In this document: one piece after another, positions 9,345 through 18,641 of the stretch
Layout of the letters: each line of letters starts with the position of its first letter
How positions within the stretch are numbered: position 1 is the first letter of the stretch
Origin: a virus
Reading direction: 5' to 3' (one strand)
IMG/VR virus record: IMGVR_UViG_3300025131_000017
Span: 1 to 64,000 of that record
DNA length: 64,000 bases
Translations under genes and position numbers: made by a program
The notes under the pieces: model-generated
Told to the model about the DNA's origin: nothing
What the model saw: only the letters and a program-made list of their open reading frames with translations
Databases searched by the model: none

Positions 9345-12300
9345 CTATCTATTATACCCCTTTTTAACCTTTTTTGTATCTTCTTCCTCTTCGATTCTTT
9401 CTAACAACTCACGTATTTGCATTCTATCATCATGAGGATTAATAACTTTTGAAATAAATAAATCTAAGGATTTGTTTACAGTTTTATCAGATTGACTCCA
9501 TCCTTTACCATAATTACCTTCCTTACCATAGGTGGCTTTAAAGTTTTTCAATGCACTTCCAATTTTACCTGTAATTTTTTCTGATGTTGCTGCCCCCTTT
9601 TTTTTACCTGCTTGATAAGCAGCACTAATTCCACCATCCGGAGATGTAGGAGCTAATTTCCCAGAGTTAGAGTCAAACCCTTTTAACTTCGTTACACCCA
9701 CACCTTTCTCATTATGTTTATCTAAGGCAGCCCCTAGATTTTGTTTTAAAGCATTCCCCGTTAATTTAGAGTAATGTGCTCCAACACCTTTAGGTTTTTC
9801 CCCATTTCCAATGGCATGTAAGTTTTTATCTCCATGTAGAACAAATTGACTTCCAGAATTATTTCCATGTTCATCAAGTGCAAAAGGAGCTCCAGCTTTG
9901 TTTGTATGTGCTCCATTCACTATGGATGCATTTCCTTCCCCATGTCCTCCATGAATACCATCTAATGTATCCTTTAATATCCAATGCCTTGTTTCTTCAT
10001 GCCATACATATCCTTCTGCCATTTTTTTAGCAGCAACTTCTGGGTCTGGTGGACCACTCTTAGGTGTATCATCTTCATGTGCCTCTAAGTGTTTCATATT
10101 AAATCCAGAGTCTTCTAAAGCTTTCTTAGCTTTATCCATTCCTTTTTTATCACCTATAACTTTTGCTGCTTTATAATTTTTAAGTTGTTCTTTTTCAAGC
10201 GGACCAAGATGTTTTAATGGGTGAACATCGTGTGAAGGTTCACCATCGTATTCAACATTTTTCTTTCCTGCGTATGCTTTTATACTTTCGTCATCCTCAC
10301 CATAATGGTTTGCAGCACCTTGATTAAATGCATGTTCTAATGTTTTAGCATGTTCCCCTTCACCAGAAATAATATCATCGTGTAATGCATGTGCTGTATG
10401 TAAATCTTTCATATCATTTAAGGTTTGTTTCAAATGTTCAGGATTCCCAAAATCATCTCCTAAATTATCATAGTCTTGTGCAATTTTTCCAAAATCTGCC
10501 CCATGTTCCTTAGCGTTCATCAAATTATCTTCTAATTTCTTCTTGGCTGCAGCATTCATGTGTTCATCATTTAATTTTTTATGAACTATTAATTCTAAAG
10601 CCTTATGTGTGGCTTCAGCATTTCCTATTTTATTTATAGGGTTATCATTTTTATCTGTTTTTATTGGTGGAATGTCATGTGGTAATACATTTGCATCCAC
10701 TTTCTTTTGTTTTAATTCATCAGCAGCAATTTTAGCTTGTGTTTTTTGTTCTTCTAATTTTGATTTGTTCTCAGCTTTAATTTTATCTTCCTTTTCTTTA
10801 GTAGCTGCTTTTTCTTTATCTGATTTAGCTTTAAGAGCATCTTTAGCTTTTTGTTTTTGTTTATTTACAATTTCTGAAATAACATGTTGTTTGTATGCAC
10901 TATCTAATTCATTTGGATTATCGTCTAAGTGGTCTGAATATATTTGTGCCTCTTCAGAACTAATATCATCACCAAACAAAGATTCCATAACTTTAGCTTT
11001 CTTAGTATCACTAGAAGTTTTAGGTTGTTTTGTTGGGGTAGTAGTTTGGGTTTGTTCAGGCTCTGGAGTTGTATCTGTTATAGATGAAGCATCAACTACT
11101 TCAACATTGTCTTCTATTTGTTGTGCTACATCGGAAGGAATAATATCTACTCCCTGAGCACTAGATGGAGCTGAATCATTTATATATTCAAAAGCATGTC
11201 CATGATGTTGTGGGTCAAGGAAATCTTTTACATATTTAGATGTTTGTTCAACACTATTAAAAGATGGGTTATCTCCTGTTATTCCACTTGCTGCCATATA
11301 TGCTTCTGCTATAGCGTCACTAGCATCTATTTTTGCCCCCGCACTAGCATCTCCACTACCCATAATAACATTGTATTTTGTAAGAGCATCTGTTAATGCA
11401 TTTCCTGTGTCTGGTTGTGTAGGTACATCAATAGCTTCAGATGTGTCATCTATCACATCTTGTGATGTAGGTACTGCTCCACCTTCAGGCATTTTTCCAG
11501 CAATTTGTGCTGCTATTTCATCCCATTTTCCTTTACCTGCAATATTTTCACCATAATTATCACCAGCAATTTTCTTAGCAAGTTCTTCATTAAGAGTAGG
11601 ATTTTGTAATCCATGATGGTCAATAATCTTTTCCATTCCCGGACCACTTACAACACCATGGGTTTCAGCATTATATACATCCTTTGTAGTTAATAATCCT
11701 TTATCGTACATATCATCTATTAGCGCTTGACCTATAGGGGTAAACTGTCCAAACTCATTTGTTATTCCATGCATTACGCCTAATGAGTGAGCTGAGTGCT
11801 TAGCAACTTTTTTCTCACCAAATTTTGATGCTCCTTCTCTACCCCAAGAACCAAATGCTACGTGAGGTTTACCTATACTATCTGATGTAATAGGTACTGT
11901 TTTAAGTTTTTTAGTTGCTTCTTTAAATGCTGATGTATCTTCTTCAATATCATTATCTATTTCAGCTTGCTTTGCATCTGCAGCTTGTTCGTCTTTTTCT
12001 GTTGGTTGTCCTTGTAAATGAATTATAGCATTCATTATTTCTGCTGTTGAGTGTGCTGATAATCCATCTTTTAAAATAGTATCATCTTCGTCAGTAGGAT
12101 TTTCTCCATTTATATAAGAACCATATATTCTTCCATCTGATTTATCAGGAAATGGATTAAACATATCACTTGCATGAGAAGAAGTAATTTTTAATTTTTG
12201 TGTACCACCAAATCCTACTGTCATATCTTTTCCCCAAGAAGTGTTTTGTAAGGCTTCATTTATACTGTCTTCAGTTGCGGCTACATTTAATCCTGTCTTA

Positions 12301-13010
12301 GTATTTGTACCATAAAAACCTGAATGGTCAGGTTTATATGCTTCTGGTTTATATGGTTTGGGGGGAGGAATACTATGACCAAACTCACTTTTTTTAAAAT
12401 TAGGATGATTTTGTAAGGTACTTTTCATACCGGGAGTAAACCCCACTTCTCCAGCCCACTTCTCGTCTTTAAATAGTTTACTTATTATATCAAAGTGCCA
12501 ATGTTCATCTTCAAAGAACGAAGCCTCACCAGCAGCAGGAGCACTTGATTGCCCTTTCTGTGCATTAGCTAGAGAAGAAAGTAATGGTTTTACTTGTGCT
12601 GTAGTTATACCCCCATCTAGAAGAGCTTTAAAAAGGGTTGTTCCATTTTCTCCTAAATTCTTAAGCATTGTGTTATACTGTGGTTTAATTGTTAAGGCTT
12701 CCATAGAATGGTCATCGTTATTTAAATTCAGTTCTTCAGAAAGTGTTCCTTTAACAATATCTTGAATAATAGATATAGTTCCACCCTCCATTGTTTTACC
12801 AATGCTTTTAATGTGGTTGGCAAGTGCCTTTAAATTAGATTTGGGTTCATCGTCTTGAGTTGCTAAAGATAAGGCTTGAACATTATTCATGAATTGTCTA
12901 GCTCTATGTTGAGCCTCTGCCCCAGCAGCCTCTTCTCGTGTTTGCCCAGCCCCTATTTCTAAGTCTGGGTCTTTAACAAGTGTATTATATATGTCTTGTG
13001 CGGTTGGCAT
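9345..13010 (-). CDS. Large charged virion-module protein, 1221 aa
   Basis: A very large, Lys/Glu/His/Ala-rich protein. Most of it is predicted helical, including a long KEKEDKIKAENKSKLEEQK coiled-coil region near residues 700-760. Several His/Gly-rich loops and a degraded segment near NEEGVGVTKLKGF follow, and the C-terminus is basic. No catalytic signature is evident. The size, late position and co-orientation with tail-fibre genes suggest an internal virion, ejection or baseplate-like protein. A tape measure is less likely because there is no hydrophobic repeat pattern. Function unknown. Confidence 0.65.
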   Translation of the reverse strand: MPTAQDIYNTLVKDPDLEIGAGQTREEAAGAEAQHRARQFMNNVQALSLATQDDEPKSNLKALANHIKSIGKTMEGGTISIIQDIVKGTLSEELNLNNDDHSMEALTIKPQYNTMLKNLGENGTTLFKALLDGGITTAQVKPLLSSLANAQKGQSSAPAAGEASFFEDEHWHFDIISKLFKDEKWAGEVGFTPGMKSTLQNHPNFKKSEFGHSIPPPKPYKPEAYKPDHSGFYGTNTKTGLNVAATEDSINEALQNTSWGKDMTVGFGGTQKLKITSSHASDMFNPFPDKSDGRIYGSYINGENPTDEDDTILKDGLSAHSTAEIMNAIIHLQGQPTEKDEQAADAKQAEIDNDIEEDTSAFKEATKKLKTVPITSDSIGKPHVAFGSWGREGASKFGEKKVAKHSAHSLGVMHGITNEFGQFTPIGQALIDDMYDKGLLTTKDVYNAETHGVVSGPGMEKIIDHHGLQNPTLNEELAKKIAGDNYGENIAGKGKWDEIAAQIAGKMPEGGAVPTSQDVIDDTSEAIDVPTQPDTGNALTDALTKYNVIMGSGDASAGAKIDASDAIAEAYMAASGITGDNPSFNSVEQTSKYVKDFLDPQHHGHAFEYINDSAPSSAQGVDIIPSDVAQQIEDNVEVVDASSITDTTPEPEQTQTTTPTKQPKTSSDTKKAKVMESLFGDDISSEEAQIYSDHLDDNPNELDSAYKQHVISEIVNKQKQKAKDALKAKSDKEKAATKEKEDKIKAENKSKLEEQKTQAKIAADELKQKKVDANVLPHDIPPIKTDKNDNPINKIGNAEATHKALELIVHKKLNDEHMNAAAKKKLEDNLMNAKEHGADFGKIAQDYDNLGDDFGNPEHLKQTLNDMKDLHTAHALHDDIISGEGEHAKTLEHAFNQGAANHYGEDDESIKAYAGKKNVEYDGEPSHDVHPLKHLGPLEKEQLKNYKAAKVIGDKKGMDKAKKALEDSGFNMKHLEAHEDDTPKSGPPDPEVAAKKMAEGYVWHEETRHWILKDTLDGIHGGHGEGNASIVNGAHTNKAGAPFALDEHGNNSGSQFVLHGDKNLHAIGNGEKPKGVGAHYSKLTGNALKQNLGAALDKHNEKGVGVTKLKGFDSNSGKLAPTSPDGGISAAYQAGKKKGAATSEKITGKIGSALKNFKATYGKEGNYGKGWSQSDKTVNKSLDLFISKVINPHDDRMQIRELLERIEEEEDTKKVKKGYNR
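9350..9358 (-). promoter_or_regulatory. Late-promoter-like motif GGTATAATA
   Basis: Minus-strand GGTATAATA between the 1221-residue gene and the gene starting at 9332. It lacks a -35 box and matches the AGTATAATA family. Confidence 0.45.
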
Positions 13011-13040
13011 AAATCTCCACTAATAATCAATGCTATATAT

Positions 13041-13049
13041 TATTATACT
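13041..13049 (-). promoter_or_regulatory. Late-promoter-like motif AGTATAATA
   Basis: Minus-strand AGTATAATA 31 nt upstream of the start at 13010, in an AT-rich 39-bp gap. No -35 box. Confidence 0.5.
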
Positions 13050-13499
13050 TTAACATTCCCAATTTATAGTGGAAATTCTTTCTTGTGGTTCTTTCTTTAT
13101 ATTATCTTCAGTTTTTTTAACTTCTAACCACCATTTAGTTTTGTTTTTTGTTCCCCCATAATAAGGAATAGCATGTCCTTCAGAAACAAGTAGGGCGTTT
13201 AGGTCTACCCCATCAGCAAAAAGAGTCCCCAAGATTCTTCCATATTTTCCTCGTGCTTTTTTGTCGATTTGTGTTCTAAGGATGAGTGTTTCAGCCCCCT
13301 CCAAAAGTTCTTTAAGTCTAGCTTTTGCAGCAAGTCCATATTTTTTTTCCTCTAAGTCTCTAGTTCTAGATTCTGGGGTATTTAATCCGAGTAGTCTAAT
13401 TCTTTGTTTCTTTAACATGACATCAAATCCTAATGCAATGTCTACATCTATAGTATCCCCATCTACAACCCTATCTAATTCAAATTTATATTCGTACAT
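13050..13499 (-). CDS. Staphylococcal-nuclease-like thermonuclease
   Basis: A 149-residue SNase (thermonuclease) domain, a Ca2+-dependent phosphodiesterase cutting DNA or RNA. The catalytic triad is intact at the canonical spacing: R35 (RIRLLGLNTPE), E43 (TPES) and R88 (KYGRILG). The acidic metal site VVDGDTID is at residues 11-18. The length equals the bare catalytic domain, and there is no signal peptide. It sits in the late virion operon, so it may be packaged or act late on host nucleic acid. Family assignment is firm; role inferred. Confidence 0.92.
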   Translation of the reverse strand: MYEYKFELDRVVDGDTIDVDIALGFDVMLKKQRIRLLGLNTPESRTRDLEEKKYGLAAKARLKELLEGAETLILRTQIDKKARGKYGRILGTLFADGVDLNALLVSEGHAIPYYGGTKNKTKWWLEVKKTEDNIKKEPQERISTINWEC

Positions 13500-13503
13500 A
13501 TAT

Positions 13504-13638
13504 TCACCTTTTACTAACCTTTACTCCTTTGCGTTCATTTTTTCTTGCTCTGATTACACAAGGATAACATTGTGTTCTATCAGATTTTTTATGAACTTTA
13601 GCTCCACAGGTACACCTAAGCCATGTTCTTCTAGCCAT
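13504..13638 (-). CDS. Zinc-ribbon micro-protein, 44 aa
   Basis: A 44-residue basic protein (MARRTWLRCTCGAK...) with C9/C11 and C24/C27. The two Cys pairs make a small zinc ribbon, and the C-terminus is Lys/Arg-rich. It starts 2 nt downstream of the upstream stop and ends 5 nt before the SNase start, so it is translated within the operon. A nucleic-acid-binding role is plausible but unproven. Confidence 0.6.
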   Translation of the reverse strand: MARRTWLRCTCGAKVHKKSDRTQCYPCVIRARKNERKGVKVSKR

Positions 13639-13640
13639 GA

Positions 13641-13835
13641 CTACGGAGTAGATGTTGTCGGTTCTGATATTGATACTTCTACATTATCGGTTACATTCCA
13701 ATTTGCACCCTGTACAGCAGATGTTATTGTAAATTCCTTAGTAGCAAAACCATTACCGGCACCAGTTAAAGTGCCAAGAAATATTTCCAAAGATTTCTTA
13801 AAAATCTTACCTAGATGTGGTTTTTTTATTTTCAT
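13641..13835 (-). CDS. Small protein, 64 aa
   Basis: A 64-residue protein with a basic helical N-terminus (KIKKPHLGKIFKKSLEIF) and a beta-rich Thr/Ser C-terminus. It ends directly before the zinc-ribbon gene and starts 21 nt after the 1036-residue gene's stop. No family recognised; operon membership supports it being real. Confidence 0.5.
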   Translation of the reverse strand: MKIKKPHLGKIFKKSLEIFLGTLTGAGNGFATKEFTITSAVQGANWNVTDNVEVSISEPTTSTP

Positions 13836-13855
13836 GTTTTTGCCCCCATGAATAT

Positions 13856-16800
13856 TTATTCAGTTTTATAAAAATCCTCTAACTCCTTAAATTGTTTATC
13901 AATTCTTGCTCTTTCCTCCTTAGATTCCTTTATTCTGCCACTAGCAGAAGGTTCATCTAGGAAAATGTCAATTCCATAATCTTCGTCATTATCTGACGCT
14001 TTCAATAAAGAAGTGGAGTTTTGAATCTCCTCTAAACTATTATACTTAACTCCATGATTTTTTGTGACCCATTTTAAGGCATTATCTCTTCGTCTTTTTA
14101 AAGTCTCAATCATATGAGATTTACTTCGTGCAGAAATTCGTGAATCTATAACTAAATCTTCTATTACAGAATCCTTCATCTGAATTAATTTATCAGTAGC
14201 GGTTTGCCATTTATCTTTCATTCCGTCTCCACCACCGAAAACATGTGCGGTTGTGGGGTTAACATTTTCATCCAAGAATTTATCTAACTCTGGCAAGTAA
14301 TCCTGTTTCCAATCGTGGAAGTTGTCCTTTTTTCCACTTAAACCCTTGTGTTCTAATGCACCACCTTGGTCGAGTCTATAAAATTTACCTTCGTGTTCTA
14401 ATATGTTTCCATAAGGTTTTTCACTTCCTGCCCCAATAACATCATGATTGGCTAATACAGCATCAACTAAGAAACCATCCTTTATATCAGGTTGGTCTTG
14501 TAGTGCTTCAGTACCTTGATGGTATTTACCACCTGATAACCATTTTGATTTTAAAGCAGTTTTGTCTTTCCATGTAACAAGTTCTGTTTCAGGAACATTA
14601 AAACCTAATTTCTTATAAAATTGGTTTGCTAATTGTTCTGAAGCATGTTTGTCTTCATGGTCGTTCTTAACATAAAAATTATTTCCTTGTGAATCTTTGT
14701 ATGTTCCACCGGGATTTGTTCCTAACTTTCCAGCAGGAACTTCATCACTAGTAGTTATAGGAGTTAATGTTTCATGATAATCTTGTGATGGATTCGTAAG
14801 TCCTTTAGCCAGAATATCACCAAAAATATTTGTGGGAAATAATCCATTAGTGTCAGGACCTTTTGTCCAATCTCCCTTATAGGTTTTTGCTTTATCAAAA
14901 TATTTAGATTCATAATTACCATCATAAATAAGTCTAGATTCTGAGTCGGGGTTATTTAAAACTACTAATTCCCCTTCGTGATGGTGATTATTTCCTGCTT
15001 TTGCTGCTGCATCTCCATAAAGAGCTGGGTGCATAACTATATCTCTTTTATTTAATTTTCTTACAACACCATAGGCACCATTCCATTTCCTTGGGTCAAC
15101 TGTATAACCAGAAAGAGGTGCAGAGTGAGGATTAACTTTTACTCCTTCACCTGTCTTCTCTGCCTTGTCTATCAGTTTGTCAAGGGCTTCTTCTGTCATA
15201 GGTGTCCCGTGAGAACCAAAATCTCCAGTAACTTCTCTAACTGAATCCATTTTTCTTATGGCATAAAAATGACTTGTGTCTGGATAAACTTCATTCAAAA
15301 CACTATTAGTTAGTTTCTGAGCATGTTCTAAATATGTTTGGCAGAATTTTTCTCCTGTTTTAATTTTTGATAACAACTCTCCGTTTTCATCTTGAAAGGT
15401 TTTCTTTTGTTCATCAGGCATCTTATCGTAATCTTTGTGAATACGGTCACCTATATCTTGATAGTTATTTTCTGCATGGTCAGTAGCTAGTTTCTTGTTA
15501 CCTTCATTGGACACTTCCATTTTTACTGATATCGAATCTCTCATATGTCTAAATTTCCATGCATCTTTAACTGTTGCTTCACCACCTTTTTTGTCAGGAA
15601 CTTTAAAAGAAACTTTATTTTCAAAATCAATAATTTCTCCATCAGACAATTTAATATGGTAGGGAGGGTTTGTACCATCACCCTCTATTTTGTCTAGCCC
15701 TTCAGTTTTAAATTTCTGGTAGGCTTCAACATACGCTTTTTTATCTTCATAACTTCTATAACAATTTTTACCAGAATTATCTACTGATGCTGGAGTAACT
15801 TCTGAAAAATTAAAAGTATTAGGTATATTAAACATCTTACCGGCTTGTTCATTTAAAAGATTGGGTTCTGCCCGAAATTTAAGGGCATCTGCCTTCCACC
15901 CGGTGAGGAATTGGGAGTGGAGGTCACTAAATTCTTTTGTACCATATTTCTTATCTAACAGATTCATGTAATCAGACGACATTGAATTGACAGTTGAGTC
16001 AGCTTTAAAATCAGAAGGGTGAATTATTGCCCACTCTAATGCTTCAAAAGCAACTGAATACTTAGGGTTTGTAGAAAAATCGTCTGGAAATTCTCCATGT
16101 TCAGACAAATGTTCTAACATTGAATTAAAAACCTCCTTTTTATCTAGTTTAATTGTTTTAGCGTTTTCAGACACTTGTGCCAAAGTACTAGAAGTTTTAT
16201 TATTGTTGTTATGTTCATTAATTCCTGCAGCAATCGCATCCTTATCCCTTCTGGCAGCATCATTGTCTAACTTATCTAAAGTCTTATATGCTTCGTCTGC
16301 AGACATCCATTTAACATCTGAAGTTTCATCTCCAAGGTCTTTTGATGTTGATTCTACTTCCATAACATAATATTTGTGGTCATTTTTTCCAGACTGATAA
16401 TGTCCGGGGATTTCTGCGGTAACCTTACACTTCATCCCTGTTTCTTCTTCAACTTCACGAAGTGCTGCTTGTTCAGGGGTTTCTCCTTCATTTGCCCCAC
16501 CTTTAGCAAGTGTCCATCTATTTCCATAAGCCTCACTACTAGGTTGTCTCATAAGAACACTCCCGTTTTTGGGGTCAATGATTACACCTCCAAATCTAAT
16601 CGATTCATCATCACCTTGTCTACCATGATGTTTTTCATAGATAGAACTATATTTTCGTTGAATAAGTTTTTTATCAACATATTTCCCCTTTTGCTCTCCA
16701 ACATAAACATGTAATTTTAAATCTTGTGGTGTTGAATCTGTGTTAGGAATTTTACCATCTGGAGTTAAATATAATCGTTGCTCTGATGGAAGTTGGTCTA

Positions 16801-16966
16801 ACCCTCCGGGTGCTTGTGGAGTTGCAGAAGGCATACCTGATAATTTACCTTGTTGAGCAGCAAATGGAAGACTACCATCTATTTCAGCTTTGTAAAACTT
16901 TTCTTCTTTGGTATTTTCTTCTTTAGTTAAATCTATCAATCTTTTAATTAATTTATTAGTAGTCAT
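13856..16966 (-). CDS. Multidomain virion-module protein: Nudix, ADP-ribosyltransferase-like and kinase-like domains
   Basis: This is a 1036-residue protein. Residues 120-230 are a Nudix hydrolase: the Nudix box runs from G156 to M178 with E162, R170-E171 and E174-E175 in place. Residues 560-680 resemble an R-S-E class ADP-ribosyltransferase: R571 in FYAIRKM, S619-G-Y-T in LSGYTVDP, and E664-x-E666 in HHHEGELVVL. Residues 754-880 resemble a kinase or HipA/PI-kinase-like fold: FYVKND Lys, LANHDVIG, and RLDQGGAL at 863-870. The Nudix assignment is firm, the other two are inference. Encoded among tail genes, it could be a virion-delivered NAD-using modifier, by analogy with T4 Alt. A helical C-terminal region follows. 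Confidence 0.7.
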   Translation of the reverse strand: MTTNKLIKRLIDLTKEENTKEEKFYKAEIDGSLPFAAQQGKLSGMPSATPQAPGGLDQLPSEQRLYLTPDGKIPNTDSTPQDLKLHVYVGEQKGKYVDKKLIQRKYSSIYEKHHGRQGDDESIRFGGVIIDPKNGSVLMRQPSSEAYGNRWTLAKGGANEGETPEQAALREVEEETGMKCKVTAEIPGHYQSGKNDHKYYVMEVESTSKDLGDETSDVKWMSADEAYKTLDKLDNDAARRDKDAIAAGINEHNNNNKTSSTLAQVSENAKTIKLDKKEVFNSMLEHLSEHGEFPDDFSTNPKYSVAFEALEWAIIHPSDFKADSTVNSMSSDYMNLLDKKYGTKEFSDLHSQFLTGWKADALKFRAEPNLLNEQAGKMFNIPNTFNFSEVTPASVDNSGKNCYRSYEDKKAYVEAYQKFKTEGLDKIEGDGTNPPYHIKLSDGEIIDFENKVSFKVPDKKGGEATVKDAWKFRHMRDSISVKMEVSNEGNKKLATDHAENNYQDIGDRIHKDYDKMPDEQKKTFQDENGELLSKIKTGEKFCQTYLEHAQKLTNSVLNEVYPDTSHFYAIRKMDSVREVTGDFGSHGTPMTEEALDKLIDKAEKTGEGVKVNPHSAPLSGYTVDPRKWNGAYGVVRKLNKRDIVMHPALYGDAAAKAGNNHHHEGELVVLNNPDSESRLIYDGNYESKYFDKAKTYKGDWTKGPDTNGLFPTNIFGDILAKGLTNPSQDYHETLTPITTSDEVPAGKLGTNPGGTYKDSQGNNFYVKNDHEDKHASEQLANQFYKKLGFNVPETELVTWKDKTALKSKWLSGGKYHQGTEALQDQPDIKDGFLVDAVLANHDVIGAGSEKPYGNILEHEGKFYRLDQGGALEHKGLSGKKDNFHDWKQDYLPELDKFLDENVNPTTAHVFGGGDGMKDKWQTATDKLIQMKDSVIEDLVIDSRISARSKSHMIETLKRRRDNALKWVTKNHGVKYNSLEEIQNSTSLLKASDNDEDYGIDIFLDEPSASGRIKESKEERARIDKQFKELEDFYKTE

Positions 16967-17065
16967 AATTATATAGGTTTCTTTGTTATTAGTTAATTAT
17001 TTATAATCTTTATATAATAATTATATATTATAATATATATTATATATAATATAAGTTATATAGTT

Positions 17066-17075
17066 TATTATACTA
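17066..17075 (-). promoter_or_regulatory. Late-promoter-like motif TAGTATAATA
   Basis: Minus-strand TAGTATAATA overlapping the stop codon of the HAD-like gene, about 100 nt upstream of the 1036-residue gene. The roughly 90 bp between them (16975-17065) are almost pure A/T with nested TATA palindromes. They form an unusually long AT leader. Confidence 0.5.
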
Positions 17076-17456
17076 TAGCTTGTCAAGTTCTCGAAGTTTA
17101 CCTTCAACATAATTGACAAATTCTGGAGGGGAAAAAACTAAAGCAAATTTTTCAAGATAATAACGGTCCTTTTGGTTTCTATCATCCACAGCAATACAGT
17201 TATAGGGAACTTTGTAATAAGTTGCTTTAGAATAAAAAGGTAATTTATATTCTTTGAAAAGTGCCTTAGCAATCATTTCTGCATACTTTTTCCCACCATA
17301 TGACCAAATAGATACCCTAAAAAGATTTTTGTCTAACCCTTTTTTCAGTACGTCAATTAAATTATGATTTATTTTAAAATTTCCATAGTATGGTAGATTT
17401 GGGTTTTCCCAAAATATTAATGTCTCATCTACGTCTATATACACTTTTGTAAGCAT
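17073..17456 (-). CDS. HAD-like phosphatase
   Basis: A 127-residue protein with HAD motif I DVDET (D8, D10, T12), motif II IWSYGG (S52) and motif IV DDR (D91-D92). It has a minimal core and no large cap. Members of this size dephosphorylate small substrates such as nucleotides or polynucleotide 3' ends. The substrate cannot be told from sequence. It is transcribed away from the plus-strand operon from a promoter sharing its -35 region at 17504-17511. Confidence 0.75.
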   Translation of the reverse strand: MLTKVYIDVDETLIFWENPNLPYYGNFKINHNLIDVLKKGLDKNLFRVSIWSYGGKKYAEMIAKALFKEYKLPFYSKATYYKVPYNCIAVDDRNQKDRYYLEKFALVFSPPEFVNYVEGKLRELDKL

Positions 17457-17482
17457 TTCTTCTCCATTTCTTTCATAATTAC

Positions 17483-17531
17483 ATTATATACCATCAATGT
17501 AAATTTGACAAAATTCATGGGATGATATAAT
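17483..17531. promoter_or_regulatory. Divergent promoter pair sharing a -35 region
   Basis: Plus: TTGACA at 17505-17510 and TATAAT at 17526-17531 (15-bp spacer). Minus: TTGTCA at 17506-17511 (complement) and TATAAT at 17483-17488 (complement; 17-bp spacer). The two -35 boxes overlap, so only one polymerase can occupy the site at a time. Confidence 0.6.
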
Positions 17532-17566
17532 CTATCTATATACACAAGTATAAACAAGGAGAAAAA

Positions 17567-18094
17567 ATGATTATTGATTATATAGATACAACAGAAAAAA
17601 TTTCTATACTAGATTTGCTCTATGATAACTGGGAAAATTTGGTAAAAGAGTACGTAGTTGGGAGAGATAGAATGTTCATACTTAAAAAAGATTATTACGA
17701 TTATGAATGTTGCTTAAGGTGTCATTTGATAAAGCAAAACTTTTATTCTGGGTTGTTTGGAATATACTCTTATGATAATTGTATTAAAAATTTGAGAGAA
17801 GATTTATTCAATATTTTAAATGAAAAACAAAATAAAGTGATTTTAGATATTCTTGAATCTAATTTAAAAGATGACTTAGATACTTACTCGTATGAAGATT
17901 TACCAGATTGTTTTGGTGTAGAAGAGTTAATTGATGATGGTATATGTGAAATTGTACATGATAGTAAATCATCACCAATAAACAGGATTAATAATCTCAG
18001 AAAGAGAGTTGGATATATAAGAGAAGAAATTTTAAGTTATCCAGAATATTTTAAAAAGAAAAACAAACAACTATCCAGTAAAGGAATAAAATAA
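17567..18094 (+). CDS. Uncharacterised early protein, 175 aa
   Basis: First gene of the plus-strand operon, with AAGGAG 6-7 nt before the ATG and a sigma70-like promoter 35 nt upstream. A 175-residue acidic, mostly helical protein with a short basic C-terminus (KKKNKQLSSKGIK). It has no recognised domain. Overlaps the next start (TAATGATG). Probably an early accessory or host-takeover protein, by position. Confidence 0.6.
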   Translation: MIIDYIDTTEKISILDLLYDNWENLVKEYVVGRDRMFILKKDYYDYECCLRCHLIKQNFYSGLFGIYSYDNCIKNLREDLFNILNEKQNKVILDILESNLKDDLDTYSYEDLPDCFGVEELIDDGICEIVHDSKSSPINRINNLRKRVGYIREEILSYPEYFKKKNKQLSSKGIK

Positions 18095-18387
18095 TGATGC
18101 AGAGAAAGATGTGTAGTAACTACGAATGTAGAAACCAAAACGTTGTTGAGGGGTATCAACTAAAAACAATTTATGGAGAAAACAAACATTGGTGTAAAAA
18201 TTGTTTAGTAGACTATACTAAATCAACCATAAAACCAAGCTGGGATAAAGCAATACCACTTTTGACAGATACGAAGATGGAAGAATATTTAGAGGCTCAA
18301 AAAGACGCACGATTTATTTCAGCAGCTGTTAAAGAAAAGGAAGGATATTTTTATTTTCAGAGTAAAATAAATTATAATGAAAAATAA
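18094..18387 (+). CDS. Small Cys-containing protein, 97 aa
   Basis: N-terminal Cys pattern CSNYECRNQN followed by HWCKNC suggests a treble-clef or zinc-ribbon fold in residues 5-40. A helical acidic C-terminus follows. It overlaps its upstream neighbour by one base. Function unknown; zinc binding inferred from the spaced Cys/His residues. Confidence 0.6.
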   Translation: MMQRKMCSNYECRNQNVVEGYQLKTIYGENKHWCKNCLVDYTKSTIKPSWDKAIPLLTDTKMEEYLEAQKDARFISAAVKEKEGYFYFQSKINYNEK

Positions 18388-18523
18388 ATGGGAACGCAGA
18401 GATGCGAAAGAACAGAATAAGAAAAACTTTATTTCAGACAATAGAAGGTCTGTACAAATAAGTGCTCGTATGTGGTTAGAACCCAATAAACTAAAACAAG
18501 ATAAAAAGAAAAAATATCGGTAG
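18377..18523 (+). CDS. Basic micro-protein, 48 aa
   Basis: A 48-residue Lys/Arg-rich protein starting inside the previous gene (11-nt overlap). It carries NRRSVQISARMWLEP. Tight overlap and consistent spacing in the operon support it; function unknown. Confidence 0.45.
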   Translation: MKNKWERRDAKEQNKKNFISDNRRSVQISARMWLEPNKLKQDKKKKYR

Positions 18524-18541
18524 GGGAGTATAAATAGTAGA

Positions 18542-18637
18542 ATGTTATCCTTAGTAGATAAACTAAATTTAGTAGCTGTCTTTTTTATTGTTCTATTCTT
18601 AATTGCCCTAACTTATCCACCTAATTTTAGAAGGTAA
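18542..18637 (+). CDS. Single-pass membrane peptide, 31 aa
   Basis: A 31-residue peptide made almost wholly of one transmembrane helix (LVAVFFIVLFLIALTY), flanked by charged residues and ending FRR. GGGGAG lies about 12 nt before the ATG. Candidate small holin-like or membrane-modulating peptide. Function is inferred from the segment only. Confidence 0.4.
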   Translation: MLSLVDKLNLVAVFFIVLFLIALTYPPNFRR

Positions 18638-18641
18638 AAGT

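Noticed and set aside
13261-13851. A 196-residue plus-strand frame
   Set aside because: It lies antisense to the SNase, zinc-ribbon and 64-residue genes, which have better starts and a known domain.
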